Source: Ureaplasma sp. Hg2
GTDB lineage: Bacteria > Bacillota_I > Bacilli_A > Mycoplasmatales > Mycoplasmoidaceae
Reading direction: 5' to 3'
Length of the DNA: 35,635 nucleotides
Assembly (NCBI GenBank): GCA_021378525.1
Contig: JAACJW010000010.1
Coordinates: 1 to 35,635 of the forward strand
The notes under the pieces were generated by a model. That model was not told where the DNA came from. It made no database searches and saw only the letters and a program-made list of their open reading frames with translations. Positions 17,919 to 28,013 of the stretch are shown here, piece by piece (position 1 is the stretch's first letter; the number at the start of each line of letters is the position of its first letter). Both the position numbers and the translations under genes were made by a program.

Positions 17919-17967
17919 AAAAACATTATTTTCAAAAGAATTTTATTCTATAGAAAATAATGTTTTT
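17919..17967. terminator. Bidirectional terminator
   Basis: AAAAACATTATTTTC / GAAAATAATGTTTTT, a 15-bp stem with a loop of about 19 nt and T/A-rich flanks. It ends the gene at 17288 and can also stop the minus-strand ATPase pseudogene. Confidence 0.8.
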
Positions 17968-18062
17968 TCTTATAACTCTAAATGACTTATATTCTTATTG
18001 CGGCGATTTTGTTCGGTTTATTTATTTTCAATGTTGTTATAAAAAAATTCGTAAAGATTGCT

Positions 18063-19410
18063 TTAGACGATGTTATTTTGATATAGGAAATCCACATAAA
18101 TGCCAATAGCGTATAGGGGTATATGTCTAATATTGGTGGTTTTATCAAAATAAAAATTCGTTGGACTAGTTTTAATTGCAATGATCTTATTAGTGGTTTT
18201 TATAAAGTTATCAAAACTAACCGCCCTTTTATTAATTGACGATTTACATTCGATAATAACTTGATTAAAATTATTACCCTGTAAAACAAAGTCTATTTCT
18301 TTTTGATGGCTTTTCTTGACGTACTTATAACAATATACTTCTCTAATTTTGAATAATTCGTTATACACAAAATTTTCAGTTAACCCCCCTTTAGCGTTAG
18401 TTCAATTATCGTCATCATTATCAATTTGTATTCTGCTCAATGAAATGGTTTCACTAAAAAAGCCGATATCATTTAAAAAAAGTTTAAATGAATTATCCAT
18501 TATATTCACGATTAAAGGATTGTAAATTTTATTAATATATTGCTGTTTATTGATAATTCTAGATAACACTAAATTCATTATCATTGGTTCGTATTCTCTA
18601 TATCTTACAGAGGGCTCTCCTTCGTAATTTATCTTAGACACTTGAAACTTAGTGTTATTTTTTAAAAGTTGATGAATAATATTATCATAAATTTTTAAAA
18701 CTTTTGGGACATTTTTATCATTGAAATATTTACTAATATCTTCTCTATAATCATGTAATATATTTTTTTTAATTCTTATAGCTTCGTTTAATCCTTTTTT
18801 GATATATCTATAAACCGCCTCTGGCATTCCTCCAATAATTAGATAGTCATAATATAGAACCATTAATTTTTGGTGGGCTAATTCATTAATCGGATCTAAA
18901 TTAATTAAATTATTTTTTACTGTTTTTAATAATAAATATTATCAGAATTAATTAAAAATTCTTCAAAATCCATCGGATACATATATAAATGATCTATCTT
19001 ACCGACGGGGTATGATATTTTTGAACTATTGAGTTTGAGGCTAATTAAACTGCCCAGATGCTATTATTTTCAAGTTAGTAATTTCTTCGTTAAAATATTT
19101 TAATAACGTGATGCAATATGGTACGTTTTGAATTTCATCAAGAAATAATATTGTCTCTTTATTTATTTTTTTACTAAAATAAAGTTCTAATGTTGCTAAC
19201 ATTTCCTTTGCATTCAGTCTTTTAGAGTTGAGTAATTTTGTTAAATATAAATCATTTTCTAAATCAACAAATATATAATTATCAAATTCGGTTTTAATAA
19301 ATTTTTTAATAATAGTTGTTTTGCCTATTTGTCTTGCGCCCTCTACTAACAAGGGTTTTGTATTCATCGTTTTTTCAAACAATAAGTTTTTCATAAATTT
19401 TACGTTGCAT
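18063..19410 (-). pseudogene. AAA (AAA_14) - DUF4143 family ATPase, frameshifted
   Basis: The original start is ATG 19410 behind GAGGAG: MQRKIYEKLIVWKNDEY. Sense then moves through three frame changes. Near 19355 it passes to KPLLVEGARQIGKTTIIKKF (Walker A) and ILFLDEIQNVP (Walker B). Near 19050 an apparent extra C after ASG moves it to SLISLKLNSSKISYPVGKIDHLYMYPMDFEEFL (the family's P-D/SF-EF motif). Near 18935 it returns to LLKTVKNNLINLDPINELAHQKL...IIGGMPEAV. From there the DUF4143 nuclease-like C-terminus is intact (EIDFVLQG...VIIECKSS). Together these restore a normal protein of about 445 residues. Such proteins are scattered in Mollicutes and often present in decayed copies. Sequencing error cannot be excluded. 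Confidence 0.85.
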
Positions 19411-19779
19411 ATAAATCTCCTCGTTAGTTCATTTATATAACAAATTTAAAAACTAAATATGATTAGAGCGACAAAAAATCACAAAATATCATAGATAAAG
19501 TGTGGAAATATCACAAAATATCATAGATAAAGTGTGGAAGTATCACAAAATATCATAGATAAATTACTATTTAATACTTTAATTTTTGTCCATTCATCAA
19601 CATATCTCTTTCGTAATTAGAATGATTAACTTCTTAATGTTACCGCTATAAACCTAATAACCGACAGTACTTCTAAATAGAGTTATAGAAACGGTGATAT
19701 CCTAGTTAATTATTGATTAATACAAAACAAAAGTCAAAATTTGGTATAATTTAATATTATATGCAATTAAGGACACATC
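19411..19779 (+). promoter_or_regulatory. Divergent intergenic region with tandem repeats and an extended -10
   Basis: No gene. It holds the 32-bp tandem repeats listed separately and, at 19742-19750, TGG-TATAAT, a TGN-extended -10 about 30 bases before the transporter start at 19780 (AAGGA upstream). Confidence 0.55.
19478..19567. repeat. 32-bp tandem repeat, about 2.8 copies
   Basis: The unit starts at 19478, 19510 and 19542 and reads ATCACAAAATATCATAGATA then AAGTGTGGAAGT; copies 1 and 2 differ by one base, and copy 3 stops after 26 bases. There are no unique spacers, so it is not a CRISPR array. Confidence 0.9.
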
Positions 19780-21531
19780 ATGAACGAACAAAAATTATCA
19801 AAAACCATGGATGCAAAATTCTTTCAAGAGCTTAATAAATCAACAATTTTAAATTCTGTCTTTAATGTTTCAGCGATGATTACAATACTTGTTTTTAGTT
19901 TTGTTAGAACATTCTTTATTGATAGCACGCCTGGATATGGAGCTGGTGCTTTAGGATTATTATCGATCGCATTAGGAATCCTTCCCTATGTTAGCAATAC
20001 TCATGGTGGAATTAAAAGCATCAGTACTTGAAGATTATATAAACCTTATAATGACGGCGATTATATGCGGGTTAATCATGTTATGAGCGACATTACTCAT
20101 CAATACCGTAAAATGGGTGGCATTTATTTAGTAGTAATTCTAGTTATTGCTTTTGCCTTTCCCTTTATTATTGGTAGTTCAACCGATGATCCATGATACT
20201 ATGGAACATTGTTAATTCTAAGTAATTGTGTCGAAGTAATGGTTACTTATTTTTATGTCCCAATTATTATTCTTTTGTTGTATGTAAAGAAAAAAGCTTA
20301 TTACGCTAATATATTAAGTATCTTTTTAACTGTTACCTTTAATGTTGTCATCATTATCATGTTTGAATTTTTAGCTCAAAAAATGAATCCAACTATTTTT
20401 TTAACAATTATTACAGCAATTTTAGGGACTAAAATTTTTATCTTAATTTTTGTCTTTAATCGATTACGATATAAAATTGCTCCATGATACGTTCCTAGTA
20501 ATCATGTTGATAATGAATTTTGTAAAGAGAAATGAATGTCGATGTTAACGATGTTCTTAGATCAATTCGGAACTGATGTATCAACCATCACCTTTATGAT
20601 TTATGTTGGCGTGCGTCCAAAAACCAACTCTACCGATAGCGGTAACGCATTAGATTATGGCAATTTAGATATTGCTGGACTATATGCCGCTTATTATTTA
20701 ATTGGAACCTCCTTAACGCAAATCTGCCATACAATCCTTGACGCCCCGGTGCCGTCCATTGGCGAGCTCGCCCGGAACCACAACAAGATGCCTTATGACT
20801 TTTTTGATAAGTATCGGAGTTTTGCTTACATTGTCGCTATCTTTAGTTTTGTGAGTTACTTAACAGTTGCGCCATTAGCGGCAAATATTTTATTAGGACA
20901 ACCCGAATTTTCATTAGTAATGGCATTAGGTCTTGGTATCCCAATCTTCTTTGAAAATCTAACAGTGGTTTACACCCACACTCTTCCGGCCTTTGGAAGA
21001 TTTAACGACAACTGTAAATATTCTGGTTATAAAGCAATTACCAATATTTGTTTCACAACCTTTTTCTGTTTGATTTTTGGTTTTGCAACAACTATGGGTG
21101 ATAGTGGGATATTACTTGGGATTGTTTTAGGTTGAACCTTTAGTTCAGTAACTAAATACCTTCTTTTATTTAATTATGGCCGAAAACATTTGGTCGAAGG
21201 GAAACCAACTAAATCAATGTTTAACCGCTGAATTTCAATTCTGGCATTACCTATTGTTGTTTTTGTTACAATGGCTATTGTTTATAACGTTGCACCACCG
21301 GTTGTCTCATACATAATGAGTGACGGTACCGAAGCAATGCGTCTTTCATTAAGTAACACCACAATGTTCTGTTTAACCTTCTTATTACCACCGGCCATTC
21401 TGGTCGTTGATATCGCTTGACTTAGTATTAGTCAAAGAGAGAATTTCAAATACTTCTATGCCAATGGTAAAACAACATTGCATGAATGAAAATTGGAACG
21501 TGCAACAAAACGCGAAAATAAAATAAAATAA
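19780..21531 (+). CDS. Polytopic membrane transporter, MOP/MATE-flippase-like
   Basis: The protein has 583 residues, reassembled from four ORF-track pieces through UGA-Trp codons. It starts at ATG 19780 behind AAGGA. About twelve to fourteen membrane spans; early motifs (SVFNVSAMITILVFSFVRTFFIDSTPGYGAGALGLLSIALGILPY) and a repeat of this layout in the second half (MLTMFLDQFGTDVSTITFMIYVG...LDIAGLYAAYYLIGTSLTQI) give the two-bundle plan of the MOP exporter superfamily (MATE drug/Na+ antiporters, lipid-linked sugar flippases). MATE proteins are usually about 450 residues; the extra length lies in loops and the tail. The substrate cannot be told. A terminator shared with trmB follows. Confidence 0.6.
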
Positions 21532-21542
21532 TTTTATATTAA

Positions 21543-21582
21543 AAAAAACATCCCTTATCGTTTTTGATAAGAGATGTTTTTT
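21543..21582. terminator. Bidirectional terminator between transporter and trmB
   Basis: AAAAAACATCCCTTATC / GATAAGAGATGTTTTTT, a 17-bp stem with one mismatch, a GTTTTT loop, and A- and T-runs on both sides. Confidence 0.85.
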
Positions 21583-21590
21583 AATAGCTA

Positions 21591-22253
21591 TTATTTAAAA
21601 CTAAAAACAACTTTGTTAATGTTTTTATTTAGTTCGTGAAATTTAGTTTCATATTCGGTTGGAACATTATTTTTGTTTAGTGATATATCTAGTTCGTTAT
21701 ATAAATCATTGGTTTGATAAATGATATTATATTTAGTTGGATTAGCTAATAAGACATCATCAATCGTGTATTGATATAAAGCATCGTTATCAGTTTTAAA
21801 TTGAATAATCCCGTCTTTTTTTAAAAGTTTTTGATAGATATCTAAAAAGTTAGGATGAATCAAACGTCTTTTAGCGTGTCGTGTTTTAGGTCAAGGATCA
21901 CTAAAGTTAAGGTATATTTTAGAAATTGAGTCAACTTCAAAAATAGTTAATAAATCTAAGGCATCATAACTGATAACCTTTAAATTATCTAATTGCTTTT
22001 TAGTATGAAACTTTTTTACTGCTTTAGCAATTACCGTATCGAATTTTTCGATTCCTAAATAATTGTTCTGCGGATTCAAGAAAGCCTTTTGATAAACAAA
22101 ATTGCCTTTTCCCATCCCAATCTCAATGATTAATGGTTGGACGGATTTAAAACATTTTGATCAATCTCGTTTTAACGTTTCGGGCTGATTAATAACATAA
22201 AACTTTTCCTCACTTAAATATGGGGCTGCATTGGCATTATAACGTAGACGCAT
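21591..22253 (-). CDS. trmB: tRNA (guanine-N7-)-methyltransferase
   Basis: The protein has 220 residues from ATG 22253, usual for TrmB; the ORF track shows two pieces. It methylates G46 in the variable loop of tRNAs using S-adenosylmethionine. Motifs: SAM-binding IIEIGMGKGNFV at about residue 42, YLGIEKFDTVIAKAVKK, and the family signature LNFSDPWPKTRHAKRRL at about 115. It is the last gene of the UPF0154-engB-valS-ispH-trmL-trmB operon; the gap to trmL is 10 bases. It ends at a shared terminator. Confidence 0.97.
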
Positions 22254-22263
22254 AATAACTCCT

Positions 22264-22761
22264 TTATAGTTTTGGTTTAAATGGTTCTAATGATTCTAAA
22301 CCTTGGTAATCATCCTGCCGCACAACTTCATAAGTAGCGATCGCAACAGTATTACTTAAATTCATACTTCGTAGTTGCTTGCTCGTTGGAACTCGCACGA
22401 CATGGTCTTTATGAACTTTTAAGATTTCAACTGGAATCCCGGTTGATTCTTTACCAAAAATTAAATAAATATCCTTTTTGAAATCATATTTAAATTGGTT
22501 TGGCGCTTTAAGTCCGTAACGACTATAAAAATATAAGTTCGCATCGGGCTTGATTGTTTTTATAAAATCTTCATAACAATCATGCTCAATCAATTCTAGA
22601 TCCTGTCAGTGATTAGCTGAAGTTCGTTTAATGATTTTGTCGTTCAGAAAAAAACCATAAGGGCGAATTAAATGCAGGCTTGCGTTAAAACCAACGCAAG
22701 TTCTAGCAATATTACCGGTGTTACCGATAATTTCAGGTTCAAATAAAACAATGTGTAGCAT
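22264..22761 (-). CDS. trmL: tRNA (cytidine(34)/uridine(34)-2'-O)-methyltransferase
   Basis: The protein has 165 residues from ATG 22761. SPOUT (trefoil-knot) methyltransferase: N-terminal [19 protein letters not shown], central [11 protein letters not shown], and C-terminal [28 protein letters not shown], the three knot motifs in order. The small size without an N-terminal extension fits TrmL, which methylates the wobble ribose of tRNA-Leu species, rather than the larger RlmB/TrmH types. It starts 4 bases after the ispH stop. trmL and trmB together form a tRNA-modification block. Confidence 0.93.
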
Positions 22762-22765
22762 TTTC

Positions 22766-23635
22766 TTAATACCTTTCTAAAAATTCGACAACAGCTCTTG
22801 TGATTTTAGTTGGGGTTGACGCCCCTGAGGTAACTGCGACCTTGTTAACGCCCGTTAACCACTTAACATTAAGTTGGTTAACGTCACTTACTAAATGAGC
22901 TTTAAAACCTTGTTTTTGAGCTACCTCGACTAATTTTTTAGAGTTGTTTGATTTTTGGTCACCAACAACGATACATAAATCAATCGAACGATCCATCTTC
23001 ATGACAGCTTCCTGGCGAACTTTGGTCGCGTTACAAATATCATTGCGGAACTCAATGTTTTTAAAGCGTAACCGCAATGCTTGAACAATTGCCTGAAAAT
23101 CATAAAAACTAATCGTTGTTTGATTAGTAACAAATAGTTTGTTATCATCAAGCGTCAATTGAGCGACATCGTCACACGTCGCAACTAATTTAATTTTACT
23201 ATCAATCGCTAAAGCAGCAATAGTTTCAGGATGATTGTTTTTACCCAAATAAATAATTTGATATCCCTCAAGTAATTTTTGTTTAATAATTTCATGGGTC
23301 GCAATTACATAGCGACAAGTCGTGTCAAACATCAAAAAACCACGTTTGGCAATTAATTGATAAACATCACCAGCGGTACCATGAGCACTTAAAATGATGA
23401 TTGGTTCCAAGTTGATATCAAGGTCAGCTATCAATTGATAGCGACTTTTATTAGTATCATCTAGTAACTTAATATTATGATCATACATTTCATCGATTAA
23501 ATGTTGGTTATGAACCAATCAACCTAACATGAAAATATTTCGATCAGGATATTTTTTAGCTATTTTAAGAGCGGTTGCTCACGCTTGGACAACCCCTTCA
23601 CAAAAACCTCTTGGGACAAGTTTGATGACTTCCAT
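22766..23635 (-). CDS. ispH: 4-hydroxy-3-methylbut-2-enyl diphosphate reductase
   Basis: The protein has 289 residues from ATG 23635; the ORF track begins about 40 residues late. IspH (LytB) is the last enzyme of the MEP isoprenoid pathway and makes IPP and DMAPP with a 4Fe-4S cluster. The three cluster cysteines are present: C12 (RGFCEGV), about C107 (FDTTCRYV) and about C201 ([14 protein letters not shown]). Other conserved parts are [18 protein letters not shown] and VTSGASTP. Its ATG overlaps the valS stop by one base. Many mycoplasmas lack the MEP pathway, so its presence is informative; no other MEP gene lies in this window. Confidence 0.96.
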
Positions 23636-26274
23636 TATTTAGTTAATTTTAAACTTTCTAATGATTCATGAGCATTTTTTAATTGTTCCTCATATTTCAA
23701 TAATTTGTTATGTTCAATATCAACCTTGCTTTTAGGCGCTTTACTAATAAAGTTTTTGTTACCTAAAATTTTCTTAGAACGTTCTACTTCGCCATTTAAA
23801 TGATCAATTTGTTTATTAATCTTTGCTACTTCATCCTTGATATTAAGGATTCCTTCCATTGCTACTTCAAGGACATATGGACCGATGATTTGAGTTAGTT
23901 TATTGCCGAAAATACCGACGTTACTAACGTTGCAAATTTTTGCATTTACAATAATTAAGAAAAGGTTAATTTCATTTAACATTAATGAAATTTGTTTAAT
24001 ATTTTTTTTAGTTACCAAATGAATGTTGATTGAAGTTTTATTAGGGATTGCATTATCAGCTCTTAATTTTCTAACGCCTTCAATTAATTGAATAATATTA
24101 TTAGTATTAGTTTCAACTGGTACATCAATTATCTTTGGTCATGTTTCCTTCATGATAGAAATTTTATGGTTCGGTAAAAAACCATATATTTCTTCAGTTA
24201 CGAAGGGACATTGGGGGTGCAATAAAATTAAGATTTCTTTTAGCACATACAACATCACAGCGATGGTGTTATTTTTATGAATTGGGTTCAAAATAATTTG
24301 TTTTGCAAACTCAATGTAAAAATTACAAAAATCATTTCAAATAAAGTCCTCTAAAATTTTTGTTGAAACAACAAAATTATATTCCTTCATATGACGGTTA
24401 ACTTCACGAATTGTTTCGTTTAATTTATGTAAAATTCATTTATCTTGATTAGTGAATAATGAATTTAGCATTCGGTATTTTTTATTATCTTCAATATGGT
24501 TGGTAATAAATCGAGCTGAATTTCACAACTTATTAATAAAGTTTCAATTACTAGCTAATCGCTTCGGTGAATAATTTAGATCTTCACCGATGGTTGAAGA
24601 TGAAGTTAAAAATAATCTTAGAGCATCAGCTCCATATTCTTCGATCACATCCATTGGATCGATTCCATTGCCTAAAGACTTAGACATCTTACGACCTTGT
24701 TCATCCCGGATTAATCCGTGGATCAAAACATCCTTAAATGGTTTTTGACCAAGAAAATAATTTGATTGCATCATCATTCGACTAACTCAAAAAAAGATAA
24801 TATCATAACCTGTAACTAATACATTGGTTGGAAAAAAATCATTAAATTTTTTTGTTTCTTTAGGTCAACCTAAAGTAGCAAAGGGTCAAAGAGCAGATGA
24901 AAACCAAGTATCTAAAACATCAGTATCACGGGTTCATTCATTAATTGGCACAGGTGGTTTTAAGCCGACGTATGTTTCATTACTTTGTTTGTTGTATCAA
25001 ACTGGAATTTGATGACCCCATCATAATTGGCGACTAATACACCAATCATTAATGCCACCTAACCAATTTAATAATGTGTTATTAAATCGTTCAGGATAGA
25101 ATTCAGTTTTCTTTGTTTTTGACTTTTGATTTTTAATGACCTTCTTAGCTAAGATATCCATCTTAACAAATCATTGCATTGATAAATAAGGTTCAACAAT
25201 TGTATTGGTTCGTTCTGAATAACCAACTTGGTTTTCATGGGCTTCAATTTTAATTAAACTATTTTGTTTTTGTAATTGGTTGACTAGTTTCTTCCGACAT
25301 TCAAAACGATCTAATTTATTATAGATGCCTGCTGTTTCATTCATCGTACCATCTTCGTTTAAAATATTAATCATCGGCAGTTTATGACGCATCCCGATTT
25401 CATTATCATGAAAGTCATGGGCTGGAGTACATTTCATCGCCCCAGTTCCAAACTCCATATCAATGTACTTATCGGTAATGATTGGAATAATTTTATCGTT
25501 TGCTGGATTAATTACCTTTTCACCAACTAGTTTACTATAACGTTTATCACTCGGGTTAACAATGATGGCGGTGTCACCAAACATTGTTTCGGGTCGCGTT
25601 GTTGCAATCTCAATAAATTTTCTTGGCTTATTAACAACCCGGTATTTAATATAATACATCTTTGATTTTGTTGGTTTACTAATAACTTCGATATTGCTAA
25701 TAGCTGATTGTAAAACCGGATCTCAGTTTACTAACTTTAGACCACGGTAAATTAATTTGTTGTTATATAGATCGACAAAAACTTTGTTAACAGCTTTTTT
25801 AATACTGTCATCCATTGTAAAGACTTCAGAATTATAATCTAAAGCAAGCCCTAGTTTAGCTCATTGACTATGAATGAAAGCAGCTTGAGTGTCTTTTCAA
25901 ATCATTAATTCTTTTAAAAATTTTTCACGACCTAAATCGTCTTTGCTCAAACCTTTAGTTTCCATTAAAACTTTTTCAAATTTAGTTTGGGTTGCAATCC
26001 CAGCGTGATCAGTACCAGGCACTCATAAAGTACGATAACCCTTTAGTTTCTTATAACGGATTATCGTATCTTGTAGCGCAACATCTCAGGCGTGTCCCAA
26101 GTGTAAATGACCCGTTACATTAGGGGGCGGTAAAATAATGCTAAAGGGGGTTCCTTTACCACTAGGTTTAAATAATTTTAAGTCTAGCCACTTTTCATAA
26201 CGTCCAACTTCAATTTCTTGCGGTGTGTATTTTTTACCTAACTTCTGATCCATTCTCTTCGTCCTCTGATCCAT
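23635..26274 (-). CDS. valS: Valyl-tRNA synthetase
   Basis: The protein has 879 residues from ATG 26274 (872 from ATG 26253), joined from several ORF-track pieces across UGA-Trp codons. Class I synthetase that charges tRNA-Val. HIGH-type motif HLHLGHA near residue 60 ([15 protein letters not shown]), CP1 editing domain ([21 protein letters not shown]), KMSKS motif in [14 protein letters not shown], anticodon-binding domain, and C-terminal coiled coil ([14 protein letters not shown]...[16 protein letters not shown]). The gene start lies inside the end of engB. A 21-bp tandem duplication there gives two identical start contexts in frame ([11 protein letters not shown]), so the true start is uncertain. 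Confidence 0.97.
26233..26274. repeat. 21-bp tandem duplication in the engB/valS overlap
   Basis: TCTGATCCATTCTCTTCGTCC occurs twice in direct succession. It is in frame for both genes: EDEENGS repeated in EngB and [11 protein letters not shown] in ValS. It therefore copies the valS start codon and its upstream GAGGACGAAGAGA. Confidence 0.9.
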
Positions 26275-26893
26275 TCTCTTCGTCCTCGGCTTTTTTAGCT
26301 GCTTTGTTTAATTCTCTTTGTTTATCTCGTTCATCTAAAGCGATTTTCTTTAAAACTTTATTTAGAGCATCTAGATTACTACCTTTAGCTGCACTCAAGG
26401 GAATTAGACGATCAACACTGATGTTTAGATAACTAGCGATTTGGAAACGTTTGTTAAAAAAATGACTCTTAGCTAATTTATCAGTTTTATTTAAAACGAC
26501 ATAATGATTTGGATAGTTGTTTTCAAAAAAACGACTCATTTCGGCATCAATATTAGTAATAACACTAATGTCACAAATTTGAATGACACCTTTTAAATTA
26601 GTTCGTTCACTCAAATATTCTTCGATAATCATTGCTAATTCACGTTGCTTACCCTTGCTTACTTTAGCAAATCCATAACCCGGTAAATCGACAAGGCGAA
26701 AAAATTTAAAATCAAAAAAGTTAACTAATTGGGTTCGTCCTGGAGTATTTGAAGTTTTTGCAATCTTGCCTTTTGCTAAAGCATTAATGACTGAACTCTT
26801 ACCCACATTAGACCGACCGACAAAACAAATTTCACTTACATTATCGTTAATGTAATGACTTGTGTTGACTGCTGATTTTATAAATTTTGCCAT
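26234..26893 (-). CDS. engB: Ribosome biogenesis GTPase EngB/YsxC
   Basis: The protein has 219 residues. A GTPase needed for 50S subunit assembly. G1 [10 protein letters not shown]3 [15 protein letters not shown]4 NKTDK and G5-like PLSAAKG are all present. The normal fold ends near residue 195; the last residues are an acidic tail with a direct repeat, EDEENGS twice, created by a 21-bp DNA duplication. The tail overlaps the valS start by 20 to 41 bases. It starts 5 bases after the UPF0154 stop codon and is cotranscribed with it. Confidence 0.96.
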   Translation of the reverse strand: MAKFIKSAVNTSHYINDNVSEICFVGRSNVGKSSVINALAKGKIAKTSNTPGRTQLVNFFDFKFFRLVDLPGYGFAKVSKGKQRELAMIIEEYLSERTNLKGVIQICDISVITNIDAEMSRFFENNYPNHYVVLNKTDKLAKSHFFNKRFQIASYLNISVDRLIPLSAAKGSNLDALNKVLKKIALDERDKQRELNKAAKKAEDEENGSEDEENGSEVR

Positions 26894-26898
26894 TTTAG

Positions 26899-27120
26899 TT
26901 ATTGTTTAACCATGCGGTTGTAAATTTCATTAACTTGTTTTTCGCTTGGTTTACGACCAACTTGTTGATAAATTTGACGAATGGTGTCCTTACTGATTGG
27001 TGGGTTTTCTTTCATTTGTTTTTTAAAAAATTTCATTGAAAGAATGTATCCAATGATTCCACCGACTATAAGTGCAGCGGGAATCCCTACTGCTAGTCCG
27101 ACAATTGCGCCTGTATCCAT
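26899..27120 (-). CDS. UPF0154 (YneF-like) membrane protein
   Basis: The protein has 73 residues from ATG 27120 behind AAAGGAGA. One N-terminal membrane span (AIVGLAVGIPAALIVGGIIGYILSMKFF), then a conserved cytoplasmic part KKQMKENPPISKDTIRQIYQQVGRKPSEKQVNEIYNRM. This is the typical UPF0154/YneF family of Firmicutes and Mollicutes; function unknown. First gene of the operon running to trmB. Confidence 0.93.
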   Translation of the reverse strand: MDTGAIVGLAVGIPAALIVGGIIGYILSMKFFKKQMKENPPISKDTIRQIYQQVGRKPSEKQVNEIYNRMVKQ

Positions 27121-27203
27121 ACTAAATTCTCCTTTAAGTTTGTCTATTATATTTAATTAATAATATTTATAGTTATAAAAATATATTTTTATTATACTAA
27201 AAT

Positions 27204-27231
27204 ATTATACATTTATTAAGTTAAAATTCAA
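27204..27231 (-). promoter_or_regulatory. Promoter of the UPF0154-engB-valS-ispH-trmL-trmB operon
   Basis: Minus-strand TTGAAT, 16 bases, TATAAT, about 85 bases upstream of the UPF0154 start. A second TATAAT lies a few bases further downstream. Confidence 0.6.
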
Positions 27232-27281
27232 CCAATATTATGTTGGTCAGTGATAATGAAAATTATAAAAATTAAAATTAA

Positions 27282-28010
27282 CTATTTTTTTGCTTTTAAT
27301 TTTAAACTTTTTAGACACGTTATTTTAATCCCAATTGTATTTTCCATGAATTGTTTTAAAATCGTAATTAGCAGTTTCGCTTCAGGAACACGGTATCAAT
27401 TATGAACTTCGAATTTTTTTTCATATGTTAAAATATGCCACATTTTCATCATGATCGATGGGAAAACTTTATCATAAAGGGGATCATAACAATTCTTACA
27501 TATTAAACCCATTTCCTGAATTGAAATAGTTTTGATATCACGAATCGAGCCGCACCGGACACAATGACTTAAATTAACACCTGAGCCACTTAAGGTAATA
27601 AGTTTAACCATTGCATAAGCAGTAATTAAATATTGATCTTCATCGTTTAGAACGTGAAATAGCACGTCTTGATAAAGTTGATAATATGGAATATCATAAT
27701 CGTTAATCTTTGAAATAAATTCACTCATCACTAATAAAGGATATTCGTTTTCATATTTTCAATCAATTTGTTTAATCGCAATCACTTTTTTAAGACGGCT
27801 TAATTTATCTGGTTTACTACTACTAAAAACTTGAAATTCAAGATAACTGCCCATAATTAAAGCACGGGCATTCTTACTTACAATCCGTCTTGTTCCAGCG
27901 GCGAAGCAAACAAACTTAACGCCATGTTCATTAATAAAAGTTAGTATTTCGTCGAACACATTATAATCATATCGCGAGACTAAATAACCATTAGTAACAA
28001 CTAACGCCAT
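27282..28010 (-). CDS. recO: DNA repair protein RecO
   Basis: The protein has 242 residues, joined across UGA-Trp codons. RecO loads RecA at gaps with RecR. An N-terminal OB fold (GYLVSRYDYNVFDEILTFINEHGVKFVCFAAGTRRIVSKN) is followed by a helical part with the zinc-binding C-x2-C ... C-x2-C set (HCVRCGSIRD and LICKNCYD). It starts 3 bases after the era stop and has no clear Shine-Dalgarno, which suggests coupling to era. Last gene of the lspA-to-recO operon; no clear terminator is seen in the 70 bases after it. Confidence 0.9.
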
Positions 28011-28013
28011 TGC

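Noticed and set aside
19478-19567. CRISPR-like array
   Set aside because: The repeats are directly adjacent with no unique spacers, only about 2.8 units, and no cas genes are near.
15905-19570. Prophage or integrative element in the accessory region
   Set aside because: No integrase, transposase, terminal repeats or phage structural genes are visible; decayed membrane genes and an ATPase alone do not support it.
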